From contig CATPCN010000044.1 in assembly GCA_955652855.1 (NCBI GenBank), forward strand, positions 1-5,190: 5,190 bases of DNA, read 5' to 3'. Shown here piece after piece: positions 1 to 5,190 of the stretch; the stretch's first letter is position 1; each line of letters begins with the position of its first letter. The position numbers and the translations under genes are program-made. The stretch is from an uncultured Chthoniobacterales bacterium (GTDB taxonomy: Bacteria; Verrucomicrobiota; Verrucomicrobiae; Chthoniobacterales; UBA10450). Under the pieces are notes generated by a model. The model made no database searches and was not told the origin of the DNA. It saw only the letters and a program-made list of their open reading frames with translations.

Positions 1-716
1 ATGTAAGGCGCCAGTTCGCGCCGTATTTCATACCGGAGGCGGAGCCCTACTTCCACATCGTTGACGCCTCGCGCAACACCGAATTCATTGTCCCGTTGGA
101 ACGCGATTTCGGTCTCGAAGCGCGGCTGTAGAATAAGCCTCTGTGTCAGCAGTGTCTCGTAGGCGCCCGTAAAGCGCAGCGAGGTCTTGCCCTTATTGCT
201 AACGAAGAACGCCGGCTCGATATCAAACCGGCCGGGGGCCAGGCCTTGCAGTCCCACGACTGCGAAGACGCGTTGGGGATTGGCGCTTTCAAAGTGTTTC
301 TCATACCGCAAACCCGCCTGCAGATCGAAGTACGGCGCAATCAGTTTGCCGTAGAGTGCCTGAACATCCGCCTCACCTCCGGTTCGCGATGAACCATATT
401 GCTCGCCTCCACTCTTGATCCACAACCGGTGTTTGTCTCCGCCATACCAACTCAAGAGGTCCCAACGCAGGGCATTGATGCCGCGAATACGCTGAAATTC
501 CAGGAGGTCGAAAAGAATGTACGAAAAGTTGGCATTGTCGTCCACGGGATTAGGCCACTTCGATTTTTCCGCTACCTTTGGCAGTGTGACGTCTGCCCCA
601 TATGCCACGCCCGATTGAGGAACGGAAGGGTTCGCCGGGACGCCTTGTGCGAGCGCAAAATCAGCCATCAGACTTGCCCCCGCTAGCACGGCGGCACAGC
701 ACCGTAAACCTTTCAC
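1..716 (-). CDS. copB: CopB outer-membrane copper-resistance protein, 3' end outside window
   Basis: This partial CopB/PcoB protein is an outer-membrane beta-barrel associated with copper resistance. Translating the minus strand from GTG 716 gives 238 codons with no stop before the left edge. Residues 1-23 form a signal peptide ending in ALA, followed by QG. The CopB core begins near 54 with WPNPVDDNANFSYILFDLLE, followed by WDLLSWYGGDKHRLWIKSGGE-like sequence at 85-105 (W90, GGD 92-94, W99). Alternating amphipathic strands (for example LQAGLRYE 132-139, VEVGLRLRYEIRRELAPY at the edge) suit a barrel close to its C-terminus. GTG is chosen because it gives a complete signal peptide, overlaps the copA TGA as GTGA, and has GGAAG 7 nt upstream; the next in-frame ATG would remove most of the signal. 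Unlike many CopB proteins it has no Met/His-rich N-terminal segment; residues 24-53 contain no Met or His. Confidence 0.93.
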   Translation of the reverse strand, partial: MKGLRCCAAVLAGASLMADFALAQGVPANPSVPQSGVAYGADVTLPKVAEKSKWPNPVDDNANFSYILFDLLEFQRIRGINALRWDLLSWYGGDKHRLWIKSGGEQYGSSRTGGEADVQALYGKLIAPYFDLQAGLRYEKHFESANPQRVFAVVGLQGLAPGRFDIEPAFFVSNKGKTSLRFTGAYETLLTQRLILQPRFETEIAFQRDNEFGVARGVNDVEVGLRLRYEIRRELAPY

Positions 717-2617
717 GACATCACTTCCAGGTTGGGCGAGACCTCGACTACGCGAAACATGCCCAATTCCATGTGGAGCAGCAAGTGGCAATGCATCGCC
801 CACTGGCCGGGTGCATCGGCCGTGATGGCGAGGGTCAACCGCTCCGCGGGTTTCACGCTGATGGTGTGCTTGCGAGGCTGATTCGGCCCGGCTCCATTTT
901 CGAGTTCCATCCACATCCCGTGCAGGTGAATGGGATGTTCCATCATCGTGTCGTTGACCAGAACCAGGCGCAGCCGCTCGCCATAACGGAACGGAATCGG
1001 AGCTGTGGCCTCGGAATACTTCTTGCCGTCAAACGACCACATGTAGCGTTCCATGTTCCCGGTAATGTGCAACTCCACTTCGCGCGCCGGCTCGCGGCGG
1101 TCGGGGTACGGCGCGATACTCTTCAGATCGGCATATACTAATACGCGCGAACCAGTGTTCTCGAACCCTGATCCGGGCTCATCCAGGCGACTTTTTTCCG
1201 ACATCGCGATGGAGGAGTTTTCGGCGCCGTGTGTGTCCGGTCCGTGCATGACCGGCGGGTTGCCGGGCAAACTCGGGCCTTGTAAGCGCCCCTCGGTCAT
1301 GGTCGGCTTAGTCAGGGCTGGCTTATCCCTCCCTGGCATGTCCATCCCAGGCATGGCGTCCTTTTCCACACCGGCACCTTTGCGCTGCGTGTCCTCCAGA
1401 ACCTTGCCCGCTGTATCCATGCCCTGCATCTGGCGTCCACTGATATCCGAGCCCGGCATCTTCATTCCTTTGACGTCCGCCGCCGGCATGCCCATCCCCA
1501 TGTCGGCCATGGTCCGAACCGGACGCGGCCGGCGCTGTGGGATGGCCGCGCTCATACCTTGACTCGGTGCGAGAGTCCCGCGCGTGTAACCGCTTCGATC
1601 CATCGCTTCCGCAAATAGGGTGTAAGCCCGATCTCCCGGCTGGACCAAGACATCAAAGGTCTCACCCGGCGCAATGCGGAATTCATCGACTTCGACCGGC
1701 TGCACGTTCTGTCCGTCAGCCTGCACGACTGACATTTTCAGACCGGGAATACGGATATCGAAATATGTCATCGCCCCCGCGGCGATGAAACGCAGGCGCA
1801 CCGTTTCACCCGATCGGAACAACCCGGTCCAGTTGGCTTCGGGCGTCAATCCATTCAGAAGATAGGTGTAGGTATATCCGGTGACGTCCGCAAAGTCGGT
1901 GGGGTCCATCCGCATCTTCGACCAGCTCAGACGCTCTTTGAGCGTTGCGCCGAAGCCGTTGCTGCTTGTGTCGCGAACGAATTCACCGACCGTGCGTTTT
2001 TGATAATTGAAGTAGCCGGCCTGCTTCTTCAGCTTGCTTATGATCGTGGCGGGTGATTCGAAGCTCCAGTCCGAGAGCATGACAACATAATCGCGATCAT
2101 ACCGGAACGGCTCAGGCTCAAGCGGATCGATGACGAGAGGAAAGTACAGTCCCAGCAGCTCCTGCCCGCCCGAGTGGCTGTGCGCCCAGTACGTCCCGCT
2201 CTGGCGCACGGGAAACCGGTACGTGAAGCTGCCGCCGGCAGGAATACCGCCAAACGTCACTCCGGGCACGCCGTCCATAGGCTGCGGCACAATCAGCCCA
2301 TGCCAATGAATCGAACTGATCTCCGGGAGACTATTGTTGACTCGGAACACGGCTTCCTGACCCTCGCGCAAACGCACGAGCGGCCCCGGAATCGAGCCGT
2401 TCACACCGATGGCCCTCCCTGTGCGTCCATTGATCACAAGCGGTAAGGATTGGATATCGAGATCGACTATGCTTTCTCCGGATACCCTTGCAAGACGTGG
2501 CACGAGCACGCCGTGTTTGGCATCGGCCCACGCGTACGCTGGCGCCGCGAAACCGGCCGCTGCCATGGCACTGATCGTTCCGATAAGTTGTCGTCTCGTG
2601 AAAGGTGTGGAAGTCAT
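713..2617 (-). CDS. copA: CopA-family multicopper oxidase, Tat-exported, with Met-rich insert
   Basis: This is a 634-residue periplasmic copper-resistance multicopper oxidase. The family binds copper and oxidises Cu(I), reducing O2 to water. A Tat signal (TRRQLIG at 7-13, hydrophobic core, APAYA at 25-29) allows export folded with copper. Three cupredoxin domains lie at roughly 50-165, 175-345 and 490-627. All copper ligands are present. H104 and H106 (HWH), H146 and H148 (HSH), H564 and H566 (in HPIHLHG), and H609 and H611 form the T2/T3 trinuclear site. H561, C610, H615 and M620 form the T1 site. Between domains 2 and 3 a disordered Met-rich insert (about 355-472) carries 15 methionines, probably for Cu(I) binding. 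The set of ligands predicts an active enzyme. Length fits the CopA/PcoA family, which is distinct from the P-type ATPase also called CopA. The gene follows the haem module after 108 nt and overlaps copB by 4 nt. Confidence 0.97.
   Translation of the reverse strand: MTSTPFTRRQLIGTISAMAAAGFAAPAYAWADAKHGVLVPRLARVSGESIVDLDIQSLPLVINGRTGRAIGVNGSIPGPLVRLREGQEAVFRVNNSLPEISSIHWHGLIVPQPMDGVPGVTFGGIPAGGSFTYRFPVRQSGTYWAHSHSGGQELLGLYFPLVIDPLEPEPFRYDRDYVVMLSDWSFESPATIISKLKKQAGYFNYQKRTVGEFVRDTSSNGFGATLKERLSWSKMRMDPTDFADVTGYTYTYLLNGLTPEANWTGLFRSGETVRLRFIAAGAMTYFDIRIPGLKMSVVQADGQNVQPVEVDEFRIAPGETFDVLVQPGDRAYTLFAEAMDRSGYTRGTLAPSQGMSAAIPQRRPRPVRTMADMGMGMPAADVKGMKMPGSDISGRQMQGMDTAGKVLEDTQRKGAGVEKDAMPGMDMPGRDKPALTKPTMTEGRLQGPSLPGNPPVMHGPDTHGAENSSIAMSEKSRLDEPGSGFENTGSRVLVYADLKSIAPYPDRREPAREVELHITGNMERYMWSFDGKKYSEATAPIPFRYGERLRLVLVNDTMMEHPIHLHGMWMELENGAGPNQPRKHTISVKPAERLTLAITADAPGQWAMHCHLLLHMELGMFRVVEVSPNLEVMS
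724..728 (-). promoter_or_regulatory. Ribosome binding site for the GTG start of copB
   Basis: GGAAG on the minus strand lies 7 nt before GTG 716, inside the copA 3' end. The nearby ATG at 721-719 is in the copA frame (it encodes the penultimate Met) and is not a copB start. The site and the GTGA overlap suggest copB is translationally coupled to copA. Confidence 0.55.
1202..1510 (-). other. Met-rich copper-binding segment of CopA (residues 370-472)
   Basis: The segment has clustered MxM and MxxM motifs: MADMGMGM at 370-377, GMKM at 384-387, MQGM at 397-400 and MPGMDM at 422-427, then isolated M440, M457 (followed by H458) and M472. Gly, Pro, Asp and Lys dominate between them, so it is probably an exposed, flexible loop. 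In the CopA/PcoA family such segments are thought to gather Cu(I); the copper stoichiometry here is not predictable. Confidence 0.75.
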
Positions 2618-2656
2618 TAGAGTCTCTCTTTATGCGATTCGCACTCCGCATTTACG

Positions 2657-2671
2657 GGGCATTGAATGCCC
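2657..2671. promoter_or_regulatory. Perfect 15-nt dyad, candidate copA operator or hairpin
   Basis: The sequence gggcattgaatgccc has 7-bp arms (GGGCATT/AATGCCC) around one central base and ends 39 nt before the copA ATG. This symmetry and position suit an operator for a dimeric regulator. It could also form an RNA hairpin with a 6-bp stem and a 3-nt loop, but no U-run follows, so intrinsic termination is unlikely. I do not recognise a CueR- or CopR/PcoR-type consensus in it. Confidence 0.4.
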
Positions 2672-2683
2672 GCCGCTGGCCAC

Positions 2684-2725
2684 AGGGAGAACGGCAATCG
2701 CGCCCATATTTGTGTTCTTCTCCCT
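2684..2725. repeat. 8-bp inverted repeat with 26-nt spacer
   Basis: The arms agggagaa (2684-2691) and ttctccct (2718-2725) are perfect complements and begin immediately after the heptahaem cytochrome stop codon. The long spacer and the absence of a T-run argue against an intrinsic terminator. It may be a weak mRNA-processing or 3'-end structure, or chance. Confidence 0.25.
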
Positions 2726-3526
2726 TCAATGATGCTTGTAGTAACCCACGCCGCGGATGTCGTTCCAGGACGTGGTCTGGTGGCAGCGATAACACTGGTT
2801 CACCTGAGTTGACCCGCAGCATCCGGCTACGAGTGCATCTTCTTGCCGGGCGATCTTTTTCGAAATCATTTCGAAGTGCATCATGTAGTGAGCCGGCGGA
2901 GCTTGGTGGCACTGAGCGCAGTCGAACGAGCGTGGGGAAGGGTGCCGGAATTCCGCAATTGTCCATTTGGCCATCGCGTGGCACTGTGCGCAGTCTTTGC
3001 CGAACAGTCCCAAGTGCCGGTCTTTGGTGGCATGGCATCCAGTACAGTTGAGGGCCTCGCGCGCGGAGCTCGCGTCGAGTTGACCGGGAATTCGAATGCG
3101 CAACCAGGTCTCCAGCGACTTGCGGGTAGAGGCGCTGGCGGCATCCCCTTGAGACGCTCGCGCAAGCGTCCGTGCGCCAATCTTGGCGAGTTCCAAGTGG
3201 TCCATCGCGATAAGGCGGGTGTTCGTTCTCTGATGTTCGACGTGACATGTTGAACACTCGCGGATGCTAGCGTGGAACGCGGTCGGCTGACGACCCAGCA
3301 GCCGTTCGTCATTCGCATGGCAGAAGGTGCACTTCGCGTCCGTCACGCCGACGTTCGTCTCGTGGCACGATGCGCATCGATTAGCGATGTAAGCGTGCCC
3401 AGGCGATAGCGGACCCGGACTGATGAACTGCTTCAACGCCGATGTTACCGGCGTGAAGCGTGCCACGGCGAGCGATGCCGCGGCAACCGCAGCGATTGAG
3501 GCGAGCCACAATAGCAGCCTTTTCAT
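2726..3526 (-). CDS. Periplasmic heptahaem c-type cytochrome (cytochrome c3/c7-like)
   Basis: This 266-residue exported cytochrome has seven CXXCH haem-binding sites: C51-H55, C66-H70, C91-H95, C161-H165, C179-H183, C203-H207 and C245-H249. The N-terminus (MKR, then a hydrophobic run to about residue 22) is a Sec signal or an uncleaved anchor; SLAVA at 18-22 is a possible cleavage site. Ten non-motif histidines (44, 85, 98, 110, 171, 195, 213, 217, 265, 266) could serve as distal ligands, enough for bis-His coordination of all haems. The CXXCH...W...F.H...CXXCH pattern at 179-207 is typical of cytochrome c3/c7-like proteins. Haems fall into groups of three and four with a haem-free stretch at 96-160. 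I chose ATG 3526 because it begins a signal sequence, follows GAGGTGG by 5 nt and forms an ATGA overlap with the preceding stop. An upstream in-frame ATG (3634) only adds Arg-rich sequence antisense-free but shared with the upstream gene. It probably accepts electrons from the membrane cytochrome encoded just before it. Confidence 0.93.
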   Translation of the reverse strand: MKRLLLWLASIAAVAAASLAVARFTPVTSALKQFISPGPLSPGHAYIANRCASCHETNVGVTDAKCTFCHANDERLLGRQPTAFHASIRECSTCHVEHQRTNTRLIAMDHLELAKIGARTLARASQGDAASASTRKSLETWLRIRIPGQLDASSAREALNCTGCHATKDRHLGLFGKDCAQCHAMAKWTIAEFRHPSPRSFDCAQCHQAPPAHYMMHFEMISKKIARQEDALVAGCCGSTQVNQCYRCHQTTSWNDIRGVGYYKHH

Positions 3527-4266
3527 CGTAGCCACCTCAGTCCGAAGTGGATGCCGGAGCCGATGTGCAGCGCGAGCAGCAGGTAGAGGACGACAGAGAG
3601 AACGATGTGCAGCTTCAAAGATCGGCCGAACCAACGTTTGAACAGCTCGTGCGTGCGAACCGCGTATTCCAGATTCGCTACTCCTTCGGCAAGGTGGGTT
3701 ACCTCGCCGGCTGGTCCACCGAATGGGAACTGAATCCCCAGCGACCCCAGGCCCGCCGCCAAGAGGGGCGCGTTAGGAAGGGCCCTCATTTCAGCCGGAG
3801 AGTTCTCGATCACTCCCCACGCACTGTCGAGATCGCCCCTGGCGGTCTGCAGCAGGATCAATTTGTCCTTAATTTCATGGTTGACATAGGTGAGCAGATA
3901 ACGAACTGCAAACCCGCTCACGACCACGAGGAGCATCACTGCCGTCAGCGCAATTCCCAGCCCGCTGTCGAACTTGTGACCGGTGTGAAGGAGCGCGAAC
4001 AAAGGACCGAGGATGCCCGCGTAGACGTGCAGGGTAAGCAACGACTGCATCGAAATGTGCGCTGTTATTCGAGCGTGCAGGAAGGGAATTCGCTTCGCGA
4101 TTGGGTACGCGAGCGGGACCAGCATGAGCACAGCCCCCGCTATTCCGAACGCTGCCCCTAATCCGCTGCCCGGAAAGCGTGGCGAGCGGTGGAACAGGAA
4201 GCCGAGCCAAGCCAGCAACAAGACGCCGACGACACCGGTGACGATGATGCCTTCACGCTCATTCAT
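3523..4266 (-). CDS. Membrane b-type cytochrome-like protein with two HX13H motifs
   Basis: This 247-residue inner-membrane protein probably carries electrons across the membrane on two b-type haems. Hydrophobic segments lie at about 8-25, 36-56, 72-93, 102-127 and 217-240. H80 and H94 in the third segment and H220 and H234 in the fifth are each 14 residues apart. Two HX13H helices can ligate two stacked haems, the arrangement known from ferric reductase/NADPH oxidase/MsrQ proteins and, with similar spacing, cytochrome bc1. Other histidines are H26, H64, H70, H97, H130, H191, H206 and H240. A long polar loop (about 128-216) separates segments 4 and 5. Basic residues in the 57-72 and 128-216 loops suggest a cytoplasmic N-terminus, which would put the long loop on the same side as the reductase. 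The gene starts 2 nt after the reductase stop, with a weak GGTGGC 9 nt upstream, and its TGA overlaps the next ATG. No family assignment is certain; a cytochrome b561-like quinol or cytochrome partner is the alternative. Confidence 0.8.
   Translation of the reverse strand: MNEREGIIVTGVVGVLLLAWLGFLFHRSPRFPGSGLGAAFGIAGAVLMLVPLAYPIAKRIPFLHARITAHISMQSLLTLHVYAGILGPLFALLHTGHKFDSGLGIALTAVMLLVVVSGFAVRYLLTYVNHEIKDKLILLQTARGDLDSAWGVIENSPAEMRALPNAPLLAAGLGSLGIQFPFGGPAGEVTHLAEGVANLEYAVRTHELFKRWFGRSLKLHIVLSVVLYLLLALHIGSGIHFGLRWLR
3532..3538 (-). promoter_or_regulatory. Ribosome binding site deciding the heptahaem cytochrome start
   Basis: GAGGTGG on the minus strand lies 5 nt before ATG 3526, inside the 3' end of the membrane cytochrome gene. 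It is the strongest Shine-Dalgarno match in the window and supports 3526 over the longer reading-frame start at 3634. Together with the 4-nt overlap it suggests translational coupling. Confidence 0.7.
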
Positions 4267-4268
4267 GG

Positions 4269-5190
4269 CTATGCTGCCACCGCGACTTCGCCCTTGGGCT
4301 TTGCCTGACAGGCCAGAATGATGCCATTGGTTTTGTCGTCGGCATCGAGAGCGTCCTGCACTGCCATCTCAACCTCGCCGGAAATCATCTTCACCTTGCA
4401 CACGCCGCAGGTCCCGACGCGGCAAGAGTATTCGATTCCGATGCCGAGTTCCTCGGAGAGCTCCAGAATGGTCTGATCGACATGAATTTTGGCCGACTTG
4501 CTGTTCTTCGAAAACGTAATCAGCGGGCCAGTGGCAGGGGCACTCAGTTTGGCGGTGGTTCCTGCGACTGCTGGTATGGGCTTGGCTGCGCCGAATGCTT
4601 CGGTCTTCACGCGGTCTGGCGCAACTCCTAGCTCGGCGAGTATGGACCTGATCGAGTCCATCATCGGTGGTGGCCCGCACAGGTGGACCCTGCGTGAAGC
4701 AAGATCGGGAACCGTCCGCGTGAGCCATTCCTTAGTGATCCGTCCGCGAGGGCCCTTCCAGTCTGCCCCCTCTGGGCCTGAGATGGTGACCGCGACGTGC
4801 AACGTCGGATTCAGGCGCTGAAGCGCAGCGATTTGGTCCGCAAAAATGAAGTCGGCCGGAGTGCGGCACGTGTGGATAAAGAAAATGTCACCGGCCCATG
4901 ACCGCTCCGTGAGATAACGAGTGATGCTCATCATGGGCGTGATCCCCACACCGCCGGAGATGAGAACAATGCTTTCCGCCTCTGTTCCGGTAAAAGTGAA
5001 TTTTCCGACCGGGCCTCCCGCTTCGATCTGGTCGCCAACTTTGAGCAGATCATCGATGTGACGGGACACCGCGCCCCGTGGCTCACGCCGAACGGTCAGC
5101 TCGACGTAATGGCGCGGCGTCGGGGAAGACGAGATGGAGTAGGAGCGGTTCATTCTCGCGCCACCAATCCAGAACGAGACGTTGAGGAAC
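4269..5190 (-). CDS. NAD(P)H-dependent FAD/[2Fe-2S] oxidoreductase, 5' end outside window
   Basis: This is a cytoplasmic-type flavoprotein that would take hydride from NAD(P)H onto FAD and pass single electrons to a plant-type [2Fe-2S] cluster. Numbering from the first complete codon at the right edge (306 residues visible): the FAD motif RSYS is at 15-18 and GAVS at 39-42. The nicotinamide-binding GGVGITP is at 79-85, CGPPPMM at 171-177 and the terminal EAFG at 198-201. An Ala/Pro-rich linker spans about 203-222. The ferredoxin cysteines C256, C261, C264 and C294 fit CX4CX2CX29C. The domain order FAD-NAD-[2Fe-2S] is that of Hcr/PaaE/vanillate-demethylase-type reductases. An ATG at 5153 is not the start: the 12 codons before it are open and read like the FAD-domain strand that normally precedes RSYS, so the N-terminus lies beyond the window. 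The stop is TAG, 2 nt before the next gene. The electron acceptor cannot be read from the protein; the adjacent haem genes suggest a membrane cytochrome b. Confidence 0.93.
   Translation of the reverse strand, partial: FLNVSFWIGGARMNRSYSISSSPTPRHYVELTVRREPRGAVSRHIDDLLKVGDQIEAGGPVGKFTFTGTEAESIVLISGGVGITPMMSITRYLTERSWAGDIFFIHTCRTPADFIFADQIAALQRLNPTLHVAVTISGPEGADWKGPRGRITKEWLTRTVPDLASRRVHLCGPPPMMDSIRSILAELGVAPDRVKTEAFGAAKPIPAVAGTTAKLSAPATGPLITFSKNSKSAKIHVDQTILELSEELGIGIEYSCRVGTCGVCKVKMISGEVEMAVQDALDADDKTNGIILACQAKPKGEVAVAA

Larger units (their letters stand above)
2618..2725 (-). promoter_or_regulatory. 108-nt gap and leader upstream of copA
   Basis: This is the only real intergenic space in the window, between the heptahaem cytochrome stop and the copA start. 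It holds a perfect 15-nt dyad (2657-2671), a shorter 11-nt dyad TGCGATTCGCA (2633-2643), an 8-bp inverted repeat near the cytochrome end, and a weak purine-rich ribosome binding site (AGAGAG, 2624-2629, 6 nt before the ATG). I see no convincing -35/-10 pair and no T-run terminator, so copA may be read through from upstream, have its own regulated promoter, or both. Confidence 0.5.

Noticed and set aside
602..1141. Plus-strand open frame of 179 codons
   Set aside because: It is antisense to the copA 3' end and the copB 5' end, both strongly supported by motifs. No recognisable domain; His/Arg-rich shadow composition.
1202..1510. Repeated ggcatg/catgcc words as a DNA repeat array
   Set aside because: They follow from reused Met-Pro-Gly codons in the Met-rich segment; spacing is irregular and there is no fixed repeat unit, so it is neither CRISPR nor a tandem array.
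2684..2725. Inverted repeat as a rho-independent terminator after the cytochrome gene
   Set aside because: The 26-nt spacer is long, the 8-bp stem is not especially GC-rich and no T-run follows on the minus strand. Kept only as a low-confidence repeat.
2652..3257. Minus-strand open frame of 201 codons
   Set aside because: It is an alternative frame of the heptahaem cytochrome gene, Arg/Pro/Ser-rich and without domains.
3527..3634. 36-codon N-terminal extension of the heptahaem cytochrome
   Set aside because: It would bury the signal sequence behind an Arg-rich stretch lying inside the membrane cytochrome gene. The ATG at 3526 has a good GAGGTGG site and the ATGA overlap.
3547..4161. Plus-strand open frame of 204 codons
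   Set aside because: It lies wholly antisense to the membrane cytochrome gene, has a Gln/Arg/Glu-rich composition typical of an antisense shadow, and shows no domain or convincing start signal.

Overview
This window comes from a Gram-negative bacterium. It encodes an outer-membrane copper protein (CopB), a Tat-exported periplasmic multicopper oxidase and a periplasmic multihaem cytochrome. The DNA is GC-rich. CopA and CopB look most like proteobacterial versions, but I cannot place the genus from sequence alone.

All genes lie on the minus strand, so transcription runs from high to low coordinates. In that order they are: (1) the 3' part of an FAD/NAD(P)H reductase with a C-terminal plant-type [2Fe-2S] domain, whose reading frame stays open past the right edge; (2) a small membrane protein starting 2 nt later, with two HX13H motifs suggesting two b-type haems; (3) a seven-haem CXXCH cytochrome, overlapping gene 2 by 4 nt (ATGA); (4) a 108-nt gap holding a perfect 15-nt dyad and a weaker 8-bp inverted repeat; (5) copA, a complete multicopper oxidase with a Met-rich insert; (6) copB, overlapping copA by 4 nt (GTGA), starting at GTG and cut by the left edge.

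The first three genes make a plausible electron path: NAD(P)H to FAD to [2Fe-2S] in the cytoplasm, then two haems across the inner membrane, then seven c-haems in the periplasm. This looks like a split version of the ferric reductase/NADPH oxidase design with a multihaem periplasmic acceptor. copAB is a standard copper-resistance pair. Its position directly behind the redox module is the most unusual feature of the window. Either the two modules are co-regulated under metal stress, or the cytochrome exchanges electrons with CopA or with the metal ions CopA acts on. That link is inference. There are no RNA genes, mobile elements or CRISPR arrays, and no gap longer than 108 nt.
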